From an uncultured Clostridium sp. (GTDB lineage: Bacteria > Bacillota > Clostridia > Clostridiales > Clostridiaceae), in contig CAKVNP010000159.1 of NCBI GenBank assembly GCA_934777095.1, positions 1 through 5,735 of the forward strand: a stretch of DNA of 5,735 nucleotides. Reading direction: 5' to 3'. The notes beneath the pieces were generated by a model that worked only from the letters and a program-made list of their open reading frames with translations, was not told the DNA's origin and searched no databases. Position numbers and translations under genes: made by a program. Position 1 is the stretch's first letter; each line of letters begins with the position of its first letter. Positions 1 to 5,578 of the stretch are shown piece by piece.

Positions 1-720
1 AGAAAAGAGCACCATTTTATTGAAAAATGGGCAGTGCCTGGAGGCTTTGTAAGAATGAATGAAAGCCTTAAAGAAGGAGCAGTAAGAGAATTAGTTGAAG
101 AAACAGGAGTAAAAGATATATATGTAGAACAGCTATATACTTACGGAGATCTTCAGAGAGATCCTAGAACAAGAGTAATAAGTGTAGCAAATATGGCACT
201 AGTACCTAAAAAGACTATTAGGCCTAAGGCGGGAGATGATGCTAAAGAGGTAGCTTGGTTCTGGGTTGAAAAGAAGTATCTAAAAAGCGAAACAACAGAA
301 TTATATATAGAAAAACATTATATCTTGTCTTTAGTATCAGATGACGAGAATGTTAAAATGTGCTATGAAGTAAAAGAAAAGATGACCAAGGATATCTGCA
401 AAAGTACTGAGGTATCATATAAACTGCTTAATTGCAGCAATGATAGTTTAGCGTTTGATCATTATAAAATGATAAGTTATGGTGTAGATCGAATAAGAAA
501 TAAAATCCAGTACACACCAATTGCAGTAAATTTATTACCAAGGTTGTTTACTGTAAAAGAACTACAGCTTGTTTATGAAGCTATTTTAGGCAGGGAAGTA
601 TTGAATTTCCGTAGGAAAATAGGTGAGATGATTATTGAAACAGATGAGCTTATTGAAGGAAAACCATATAGGCCGGCGCAAGTTTTTAAGTATAATGAAG
701 ATTATATTAATGAGTTTTAA
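1..720 (+). CDS. nrtR: NrtR-type Nudix / winged-helix regulator of NAD metabolism (5' truncated by window)
   Basis: The reading frame is open from the first base, so the GTG at 34 is an internal valine codon and not the start; about 30-40 N-terminal residues probably lie outside the window. Counting from the first visible codon, residues 15-37 form a complete Nudix box (G-x5-E-x7-REL-x-EE-x-GV), followed by the ADP-ribose-type segment YTYGDLQRDPRTRVISVA and AGDDAKEVAWF. The C-terminal third (from about residue 150) has the features of the NrtR winged helix: AFDH, YTPIA, LLPRLFTVKELQLVYEAILG, NFRRK and a final RPAQVFKY. NrtR proteins are cytosolic DNA-binding repressors whose Nudix domain binds ADP-ribose or related NAD products; some also hydrolyse ADP-ribose. 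The catalytic Glu residues are present, so hydrolase activity is possible. A pncB gene, a classic NrtR target, closes the same apparent operon. The promoter and any operator are upstream of the window. Family assignment is strong; regulator versus enzyme role is inferred. Confidence 0.88.
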   Translation, partial: RKEHHFIEKWAVPGGFVRMNESLKEGAVRELVEETGVKDIYVEQLYTYGDLQRDPRTRVISVANMALVPKKTIRPKAGDDAKEVAWFWVEKKYLKSETTELYIEKHYILSLVSDDENVKMCYEVKEKMTKDICKSTEVSYKLLNCSNDSLAFDHYKMISYGVDRIRNKIQYTPIAVNLLPRLFTVKELQLVYEAILGREVLNFRRKIGEMIIETDELIEGKPYRPAQVFKYNEDYINEF

Positions 721-730
721 AAAAAAATCT

Positions 731-744
731 AGGAAGGTGGTAAT
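731..744 (+). promoter_or_regulatory. Ribosome binding site that decides an ATT start
   Basis: The sequence AGGAAGGTGG (731-740) includes AGGTG at 735-739, complementary to the CACCT of the 16S rRNA tail. An in-frame TAG at 730-732 prevents any earlier start for the downstream gene. The only possible start codon at normal distance is ATT at 745, 5 bases after AGGTG. The next in-frame candidates (ATA 766, ATT 775, TTG 838, ATG 841) lie far from this site and have no comparable ribosome binding site of their own. Confidence 0.7.
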
Positions 745-1785
745 ATTTTATATTCAGTAGAAGAAATATTAAAAATTAAATATCCTTATGAATTATTTAC
801 GGGAGATACTGCACAAGATAAAGAATTATATTTAGCATTGATGAAAAGATTTCATCCAGATTTAAATGGTGAAGATGAAAGGTTTATTGAGGTTTCATCT
901 AAGATAAATAAGCTTTATGATGAAATTGTAAAAGGCAGGATAGAAGGATTTTTAGAATGTCCAGGGATAGTAAAGTTCAAGAGTAAGGATAATAAGATTT
1001 ATTCTATGAAATATAAGATAAAACATCAGATAGAAATTGGCTGCTGCTATGTAGGCAATGAATCAGTACTTTATATTATTGATGAAGAATATGACGAATT
1101 GGCCATAAATGCCATAAAAAGAATAAATGAATTAAAATATGCTGATGACAACATGAAGCATGAATTTCAAAAATATATGCCGGAAATTAAATTCAATACA
1201 AAATTAATAAATGGTAAAAGAGCACTGGCCTTTAAAAAAGAGAAAGAATTATATTCTTTAAGAGATATACTAGGTTATTTTAAGGGAAGCTTAGATGGAA
1301 GAACTGTTATGTGGATTATGAGCAGCCTCTATAATATATGCTGTTTCCTTAATTATAATGGAGTGAATCATAATGGAATTACTGTAGATAATTATTATGT
1401 TTCATTTAGTAACCATTATGGTGCATTACTTGGGGGCTGGTGGTATTCAGCTTTAGAAAATGAAAAAATGATGGGTGTAAGTTCAGAGTTATATGATTTA
1501 ATGGATAGAAAAACTAAGGAAAGCAAGCGCAGCACCTATGTTTTAGATTTAGAGGGAGTACGTTTGATAGGCAGAACTCTCTTAGGAGATCCTAATGGAA
1601 TTAATTTATTATCGGATAAGACGCTGCCAGAACCATTAAAGCGATGGCTAAGGGAGATTTCCAATGATAATCCTTTTGATGAATATAAAAAATGGTCAGA
1701 AGTTATAGACAAAAGCTATGGCAGAAGAAGCTTCTGTAGAGTGGAAATAAGTGATGATTTTTATAATAAATTAGGAGGATTATAA
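745..1785 (+). CDS. J-domain protein fused to a degenerate protein-kinase fold (pseudokinase-like)
   Basis: The product is about 346 residues if translation starts at ATT 745. A start at TTG 838 or ATG 841 would cut the J domain just before its signature HPD, removing helix I and most of helix II. From the ATT, residues 1-62 make a compact J domain: LYSVEEILKIKYPYELF, a helix ending KRFHPDLN (HPD at 37-39), then a helix around FIEVSSKINKLYDEI. J domains stimulate Hsp70 (DnaK) ATPase. Residues of about 95-320 resemble a protein kinase with lost catalytic positions: the HRD...N loop reads HNGITVDN (209-216) with Gly where the catalytic Asp should be, and the DFG region reads LLGGWWYS (228-235). 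A C-lobe-like stretch, LEGVRLIGRTLLGD, follows, then LPEPLKRWL. No signal peptide or membrane segment is seen, so it is probably cytosolic. The stop is 3 bases before the VWA gene, implying coupled expression. J-domain/kinase-like proteins next to VWA genes are, from memory, a recurrent but poorly characterised pair. Kinase-fold assignment is by motif and moderately sure; function is unknown. Confidence 0.8.
   Translation: MLYSVEEILKIKYPYELFTGDTAQDKELYLALMKRFHPDLNGEDERFIEVSSKINKLYDEIVKGRIEGFLECPGIVKFKSKDNKIYSMKYKIKHQIEIGCCYVGNESVLYIIDEEYDELAINAIKRINELKYADDNMKHEFQKYMPEIKFNTKLINGKRALAFKKEKELYSLRDILGYFKGSLDGRTVMWIMSSLYNICCFLNYNGVNHNGITVDNYYVSFSNHYGALLGGWWYSALENEKMMGVSSELYDLMDRKTKESKRSTYVLDLEGVRLIGRTLLGDPNGINLLSDKTLPEPLKRWLREISNDNPFDEYKKWSEVIDKSYGRRSFCRVEISDDFYNKLGGL
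1774..1779 (+). promoter_or_regulatory. Ribosome binding site of the VWA gene, inside the end of the J-domain gene
   Basis: AGGAGG lies 9 bases before ATG 1789 and overlaps the last codons of the J-domain gene, which stops at 1783-1785. Ribosomes finishing the upstream gene would cover this site, so translation of the two proteins is likely coupled. This fits a pair made in matched amounts. Confidence 0.8.
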
Positions 1786-1788
1786 TTT

Positions 1789-2712
1789 ATGGGATATGGA
1801 AGATGGTCAGATGAGGACTGGAAAAGCTATGCTGCCACAAATATTAAAGGAAAATCAAGTGTATATGATATTTATAAAGCTAAAGTTATGGATGATACTT
1901 TAAATCCTAGAGGAATAAAGTTTAGGGAAAGCTGCGATAGTATTGCTAATCCAAATTCAACACCAGTAATAGTTGCTTTGGATGTAACTGGTTCAATGTC
2001 TTTTATTTTAGATGAAATGGCCAGGGAAGGATTAAAGGAACTTGCAACTGAAATATATGAAAGAAGGCCTATAACTGATCCCCATATGATGTTTATGGGA
2101 GTAGGCGATGTAAAATATGATGAGGCACCATTGCAGGTAACCCAGTTTGAGGCGGATATTAGTATAGCACAGCAGCTGACTAAAATTTATCTTGAACAAG
2201 GTGGTGGAGGAAATAATTGTGAAAGTTATACTTTACCATGGTGGTTTGCTGCTATGCATACAAAATGTGATAATTACGTTAAAAGAGGAAAGAAGGGTTA
2301 TTTATTTACTATAGGAGATGAATGTCCGCCAAAGGATTTATCAGCTGTAGAGATAGAAAGAGTTTTAGGGTATAAGCCAGAATTTTCTACCACTCCTACA
2401 GAAAAGCTTTATAATCTTGTTTCAAGGCAGTATGAAGTTTTTCATGTAATTACTGAAGAAGGATATTATTGCTCTGCTAATCATCAAAAAGTAGTTGATG
2501 CATGGAGGAAGGTATTAGGGCAGAGGGCATTATTATTATCAGATCATAAAAAGCTGCCAGAGTTAATTGTTTCAACTCTGCAAGTTATGGCTGGTGAAGA
2601 TAAAGAGGAAGTTTTAGATAGCTGGGATGGCTCAACTAAACTTGTTATAAGCAAAGCAATAAAAGACTTGCAAAAATCAGAAAAAAAGAGATTTGGGTTT
2701 ATAAAGTTTTGA
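1789..2712 (+). CDS. VWA-like (von Willebrand A) protein with MIDAS motif
   Basis: The protein has 307 residues and starts at ATG 1789 behind a strong AGGAGG. After an N-terminal extension (MGYGRWSDEDW...), a hydrophobic strand PVIVALDVTGSMS (residues 59-71) carries the MIDAS-type D-x-T-x-S at D65, T67 and S69, followed by a long helix (FILDEMAREGLKELATEIYE). Further blocks are MMFMGVGDVKYDEAPLQ (100-116), a glycine-rich loop GGGGNNCESY (138-147) and GYLFTIGDECPP (170-181). These match the alternating strand/helix plan of a VWA domain. Such domains bind Mg2+ and mediate protein-protein contacts in multi-subunit assemblies. There is no signal peptide or transmembrane helix, so an intracellular role is likely, unlike surface adhesins. 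It sits 3 bases after the J-domain/pseudokinase gene, suggesting a physical partnership. The last 20 residues are basic. The fold call is good; the biological role is unknown. Confidence 0.82.
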   Translation: MGYGRWSDEDWKSYAATNIKGKSSVYDIYKAKVMDDTLNPRGIKFRESCDSIANPNSTPVIVALDVTGSMSFILDEMAREGLKELATEIYERRPITDPHMMFMGVGDVKYDEAPLQVTQFEADISIAQQLTKIYLEQGGGGNNCESYTLPWWFAAMHTKCDNYVKRGKKGYLFTIGDECPPKDLSAVEIERVLGYKPEFSTTPTEKLYNLVSRQYEVFHVITEEGYYCSANHQKVVDAWRKVLGQRALLLSDHKKLPELIVSTLQVMAGEDKEEVLDSWDGSTKLVISKAIKDLQKSEKKRFGFIKF

Positions 2713-2715
2713 TAA

Positions 2716-2721
2716 GAGGTG
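2716..2721 (+). promoter_or_regulatory. Ribosome binding site fixing the PurA-like start at ATG 2731
   Basis: GAGGTG lies 9 bases before ATG 2731. The frame is also open from a GTG at 2719, but that codon lies inside the binding site itself, so it cannot be the start. From ATG 2731 the protein begins MKKGIVIIGA, as expected for the first strand of the P-loop-like fold. Confidence 0.75.
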
Positions 2722-2730
2722 TTTTTGATT

Positions 2731-3924
2731 ATGAAAAAGGGGATAGTAATAATTGGAGCAAACTTTGGTGATGAAGGCAAGGGATTAATGACAAATTTCT
2801 GCTGCAGTAAGGCAGAGAATCCTATAGTAGTTCGTTTTAATTCAGGGGCACAAGCTGGCCATACAGTTTATTATAATGAATTAAGACATGTATTTGGCCA
2901 CTTTGGAGCAGGTACGCTGCAAGGTATACCAACATATTTAAGCAGATATTTTGTAGTGAACCCAATATTATTTATAAAAGAGTATAAGGAATTAGAACGT
3001 AAAGGTATAAAACCAGTTGTATATGTAGATACTGAAAGTTATGTAACTACGCCATATGATATGTTGCTAAACCAGATTGCAGAAAGCAGCAGGAAAGAAA
3101 ATAGGCATGGAAGCTGTGGTATTGGCTTTAATGAAACAATAATCAGATGTGCGGATGAAAGATATAATCTGCAGGTAAAAGATTTATATGGGAAGGATGC
3201 AATGAAGAAAGTAAAGAGAATAAAAGAAGAGTATCTGAAAAAGAGGCTTGCAGAATTGAAAGTTACTAAAATAGATAAAAGATATCGGGAATTAATAAAA
3301 TCAGATAGTCTACTAATTAAGTTCAGCAGTGATTTACAGAAGTTTAAAAAATATGTAGAAGTAAAAAAATTTAGTGAGCTTAATAATAAAACATTAATTT
3401 TCGAAGGAGCCCAAGGATTAATGCTTCATGAAGGGTATAAGTATTTTCCTTATGTAACTCATTCTAAAACTGGCATAGAAAATGTGGCAAAATTACTATC
3501 AGAAAATAATATTTCAGATATTCAGCTTGAGGCTATTTATGTTACACGTTGTTACTTGACTAGGCATGGTGCAGGACCTCTTCCAGGAGAAATTAGAAAG
3601 AAGATTTATAGCAATATAGTAGATTTAACTAATAGGCCTAATAGGTTTCAAGGTGTCTTAAGATTTGCCCCAATAAATCTAGATTTAATCAAGGAAAATA
3701 TTGATGAAGATCTGCAGAAAATTGATCTGGAAAAATATAGTGTTAAGAAATCTATTGCCTTAACCTGTTTAAATCAGATAGGTGAAGAAAAAGTATTGTA
3801 TACGGTAGAAAATGAATTAAGAAAAGCAGAGTTAAGCCAGTTTATTAATGATTTTAAAGTATATTTAGGAGACAAATATAAATATTATTTATGTTATGAC
3901 AAGTTAGGAAAGAAAATTATCTAG
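2731..3924 (+). CDS. Divergent adenylosuccinate synthetase (PurA) paralogue
   Basis: At 397 residues it is shorter than housekeeping PurA (about 430). PurA joins aspartate to IMP using GTP, the first step from IMP to AMP. Recognisable PurA blocks in order: GANFGDEGKG (9-18) with the catalytic Asp14 and P-loop Lys17; AQAGHTV (40-46) with catalytic His44; RHGSCGIG (125-132); LIFEGAQG (222-229) and FPYVTHSKT (239-247); TRHGAGPLPGE (277-287); the aspartate-loop-like LTNRPNRF (299-306); and LTCLNQ (344-349). Several positions differ from PurA. The Arg before GIG, which reaches IMP across the dimer in E. coli PurA, is Cys129. The K-L-D guanine-recognition motif reads C-L-N. The DFG-free EGAQG block continues LMLH instead of TLLD. 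These changes suggest another nucleotide substrate or phosphate donor. The Asp14 is kept, which, as I recall, argues against the phage dGMP-using PurZ type, where it is replaced. It lies between a VWA gene and pncB, not among purine genes. The family is certain; the substrate is unknown. Confidence 0.87.
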   Translation: MKKGIVIIGANFGDEGKGLMTNFCCSKAENPIVVRFNSGAQAGHTVYYNELRHVFGHFGAGTLQGIPTYLSRYFVVNPILFIKEYKELERKGIKPVVYVDTESYVTTPYDMLLNQIAESSRKENRHGSCGIGFNETIIRCADERYNLQVKDLYGKDAMKKVKRIKEEYLKKRLAELKVTKIDKRYRELIKSDSLLIKFSSDLQKFKKYVEVKKFSELNNKTLIFEGAQGLMLHEGYKYFPYVTHSKTGIENVAKLLSENNISDIQLEAIYVTRCYLTRHGAGPLPGEIRKKIYSNIVDLTNRPNRFQGVLRFAPINLDLIKENIDEDLQKIDLEKYSVKKSIALTCLNQIGEEKVLYTVENELRKAELSQFINDFKVYLGDKYKYYLCYDKLGKKII

Positions 3925-3948
3925 TATCAATTTAAATTTAATTTTTAT

Positions 3949-3983
3949 GGAGGTGATCTTCCCAATAGAAGGGGAGTATTATT
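3949..3983 (+). promoter_or_regulatory. pncB leader: distant perfect Shine-Dalgarno plus hairpin before the start codon
   Basis: GGAGGTGAT (3949-3957) is fully complementary to the end of 16S rRNA but lies 26 bases before ATG 3984. The interval contains an inverted repeat, CTTCCC (3958-3963) and GGGGAG (3971-3976), which can form a 6-bp stem (one T-G pair as U-G) with a 7-base loop. With the stem folded, the Shine-Dalgarno end and the ATG are joined by only the 7 bases TATTATT (3977-3983). If unfolded, AAGGGGAG (3969-3976) can itself serve as a weaker site at normal spacing. Both modes would translate pncB; which one is used is inference. Confidence 0.55.
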
Positions 3984-5444
3984 ATGGATAAAATAAATGT
4001 AAGAGATAAAAATAATTTAAGCATGCTGGTAGATTTTTATGAACTTACCATGTCAAATGGATATTTTGAAAATGGCTTTGGGGATGCAGTAGTATATTGT
4101 GATATGTTTTTTAGGAAGAATCCAGATAAAGCTAGTTTCTCAATTACTGCCGGTCTTCAGCAATTTATTGAATATGTAAATACTTTGACTTTTACTAAGG
4201 AAGATATAGAGTATTTAAGGGGGCAGAATATTTTTGATGAAAAATTTCTAGATTATCTGCTAAACTTTAAATTTACTGGTGATATTTATGCAATACCAGA
4301 AGGAACAGTAGTATTTCCTAATGAGCCATTAGTAACAGTAAAAGCTAAAATAATAGAAGCTCAATTTATTGAAACTATGTTATTACTATATATTAATCAT
4401 CAAAGTCTTATTGCAACTAAAGCTAATAGAGTAGTAAGAGCTGCGGCAGGGAGAACAGTAATGGATTTAGGTGCTAGGCGTGCCCAAGGTGCAGAAGCTG
4501 CAATATTAGGTGCAAGGGCAGCAATTATCGGTGGAGTAGATGCTACAGCAACTACCATTACAGGTAAGGAATTTAATGTACCTGTGGTAGGAACAATGGC
4601 TCATTCTTGGATTCAATTTTTTGGTGATGAATATGAGGCTTTTGCAATGTATGCCAAGACATATCCAGATAACTGCATGCTTTTAGTGGATACTTACAAT
4701 GTACTGAAATCAGGAATCCCAAATGCCATTAGAGTGGCTAAGGAAGTATTAGAGCCAATGGGTAAGAGACTAAAAGGAATTCGTCTTGATAGTGGAGATT
4801 TATCATATTTATCTAAAAAAGCTAGAAAGATGCTAGATGAAAATGGATTGAATGATTGCAAGATAATTGCATCTAATAGCTTAGATGAATTTATTATCAG
4901 CGATTTGGTTTATCAAAATGCTGAAATAGATATTTATGGAGTTGGAGAAAGATTAATAACTGCTAAATCAGAACCAGTTTTCGGCGGGGTCTATAAGCTA
5001 ATGGCTGTAGAGGAAAATGGAAAGATAGTTCCAAGGATTAAGCTTTCAGAAAATGTTGAGAAGGTAACAAATCCTGGATATAAGCAGGTGTGGAGATTAT
5101 TTGACAGGGAAACAAATAAAGCAATAGCAGATGTAATTTCTTTAGCAGATGAAGTAATAGATGATAGTAAAGAATATGAAATTTTTAATCCAGTTCATAC
5201 TTGGAAAAAGAAATTAGTTTCTAATTTTTATGCTAAAAAAATACAACAGCCTATATTTTTAAATGGAAAATGTGTATATGAATCACCAACAGTATTGGAA
5301 ATTAAGGATTACTGTAAGCAGAGTGTTGATAGTTTCTGGGATGAAATAAAAAGGTTTAATAATCCACAGGAATATTATGTAGATTTATCACCAGAATTAT
5401 GGCATTTAAAGAATGAAATGATAAATAGATATAGTGAAAAGTAA
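3984..5444 (+). CDS. pncB: Nicotinate phosphoribosyltransferase
   Basis: This enzyme makes nicotinate mononucleotide from nicotinate and PRPP, with ATP hydrolysis, the entry step of the Preiss-Handler NAD salvage route; it is cytosolic. The 486-residue product is full length for the clostridial/Bacillus-type family. Signature blocks are the N-terminal LVDFYELTMSNGYF (15-28), PEGTVVFPNEPL (105-116), DLGARRAQGAEAA (161-173), GTMAHSW (203-209) with His207 at the position expected for the autophosphorylated histidine, LLVDTYNVLKSG (233-244), GIRLDSGDL (265-273), IASNSLDE (295-302) and IYGVGERL (317-324). All expected active-site blocks look intact, with no frameshift. ATG 3984 is chosen because the family block starts shortly after it and ribosome-binding sequence precedes it. 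It is the last gene of the apparent operon, 59 bases after the PurA-like gene and followed by a terminator. Together with the NrtR-type gene it ties the operon to NAD metabolism. Confidence 0.95.
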   Translation: MDKINVRDKNNLSMLVDFYELTMSNGYFENGFGDAVVYCDMFFRKNPDKASFSITAGLQQFIEYVNTLTFTKEDIEYLRGQNIFDEKFLDYLLNFKFTGDIYAIPEGTVVFPNEPLVTVKAKIIEAQFIETMLLLYINHQSLIATKANRVVRAAAGRTVMDLGARRAQGAEAAILGARAAIIGGVDATATTITGKEFNVPVVGTMAHSWIQFFGDEYEAFAMYAKTYPDNCMLLVDTYNVLKSGIPNAIRVAKEVLEPMGKRLKGIRLDSGDLSYLSKKARKMLDENGLNDCKIIASNSLDEFIISDLVYQNAEIDIYGVGERLITAKSEPVFGGVYKLMAVEENGKIVPRIKLSENVEKVTNPGYKQVWRLFDRETNKAIADVISLADEVIDDSKEYEIFNPVHTWKKKLVSNFYAKKIQQPIFLNGKCVYESPTVLEIKDYCKQSVDSFWDEIKRFNNPQEYYVDLSPELWHLKNEMINRYSEK

Positions 5445-5456
5445 AAGAAGGATTAT

Positions 5457-5493
5457 AATATAGGAATTCCTTATGGTATTCCTATATTTTATT
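5457..5493 (+). terminator. Rho-independent terminator after pncB
   Basis: An 11-bp perfect inverted repeat, AATATAGGAAT (5457-5467) with ATTCCTATATT (5478-5488), surrounds a 10-base loop in which CC (5469-5470) and GG (5475-5476) can pair further. The right arm runs into TTTTATT. The stem is AT-rich, so it is weaker than a GC-rich terminator, but its position 12 bases after the pncB stop and just before a new promoter supports it as the operon end. Confidence 0.82.
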
Positions 5494-5509
5494 GAATAGA
5501 TAAAAGATG

Positions 5510-5538
5510 TTAAAACAATAACAGAATTATGATATAAT
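5510..5538 (+). promoter_or_regulatory. Extended -10 housekeeping promoter for the Crp/Fnr gene
   Basis: TATAAT (5533-5538) is a perfect -10 element and is preceded by TG at 5530-5531, giving the extended form TGnTATAAT. A weak -35, TTAAAA (5510-5515), sits 17 bases upstream. Transcription would start near 5545, leaving a leader of about 35 bases before ATG 5579. No clear Crp/Fnr half-site palindrome was seen overlapping it. Confidence 0.72.
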
Positions 5539-5563
5539 ATTCTCAATTTGCATAAGCTGAAAT

Positions 5564-5570
5564 AGGAGAA
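5564..5570 (+). promoter_or_regulatory. Ribosome binding site of the Crp/Fnr gene
   Basis: AGGAGAA ends 8 bases before ATG 5579 (10 bases from AGGAG), a normal arrangement. It supports 5579 as the start of the partial gene at the window end. Confidence 0.75.
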
Positions 5571-5578
5571 GACATATT

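Noticed and set aside
34..36. GTG at 34 as start of the Nudix gene.
   Set aside because: The frame is open to the window edge and the codons before it encode family-like sequence (EKWA before VPGGF). Starting there would remove the first strands of the Nudix fold.
719..727. A run of nine A residues at the end of the Nudix gene as a frameshift or slippage site.
   Set aside because: The TAA stop at 718-720 is reached within the first bases of the run, and the conserved C-terminus of the protein is already complete, so slippage would gain nothing.
2668..2705. TTGCAA and TATAAA before the PurA-like gene as an internal promoter.
   Set aside because: The two boxes are 26 bases apart, too far for a standard sigma-70-type promoter, and such motifs are expected by chance in AT-rich sequence.
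2719..2730. GTG at 2719 as start of the PurA-like gene.
   Set aside because: It overlaps the GAGGTG ribosome binding site, and ATG 2731 is correctly spaced and begins the expected first strand.
2544..2780. A 78-codon open frame on the minus strand.
   Set aside because: It is antisense to the VWA gene end and PurA-like start, has no recognisable domain, and no minus-strand ribosome binding site or promoter was evident. It is a shadow of AT-rich coding sequence.
2731..3924. Naming the PurA-like gene purZ (phage 2-aminoadenine pathway).
   Set aside because: The GDEGKG motif keeps the catalytic Asp that, as I recall, is replaced in PurZ, and no accompanying phage DNA polymerase or dATP hydrolase gene is in the window. 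The substrate is left open.
3947..3991. A 14-codon frame starting at ATG 3947 and ending across the pncB start, as a possible leader peptide.
   Set aside because: No ribosome binding site precedes it (the upstream bases are only A and T runs), and its ATG overlaps the strong Shine-Dalgarno sequence attributed to pncB. No run of regulatory codons is present.
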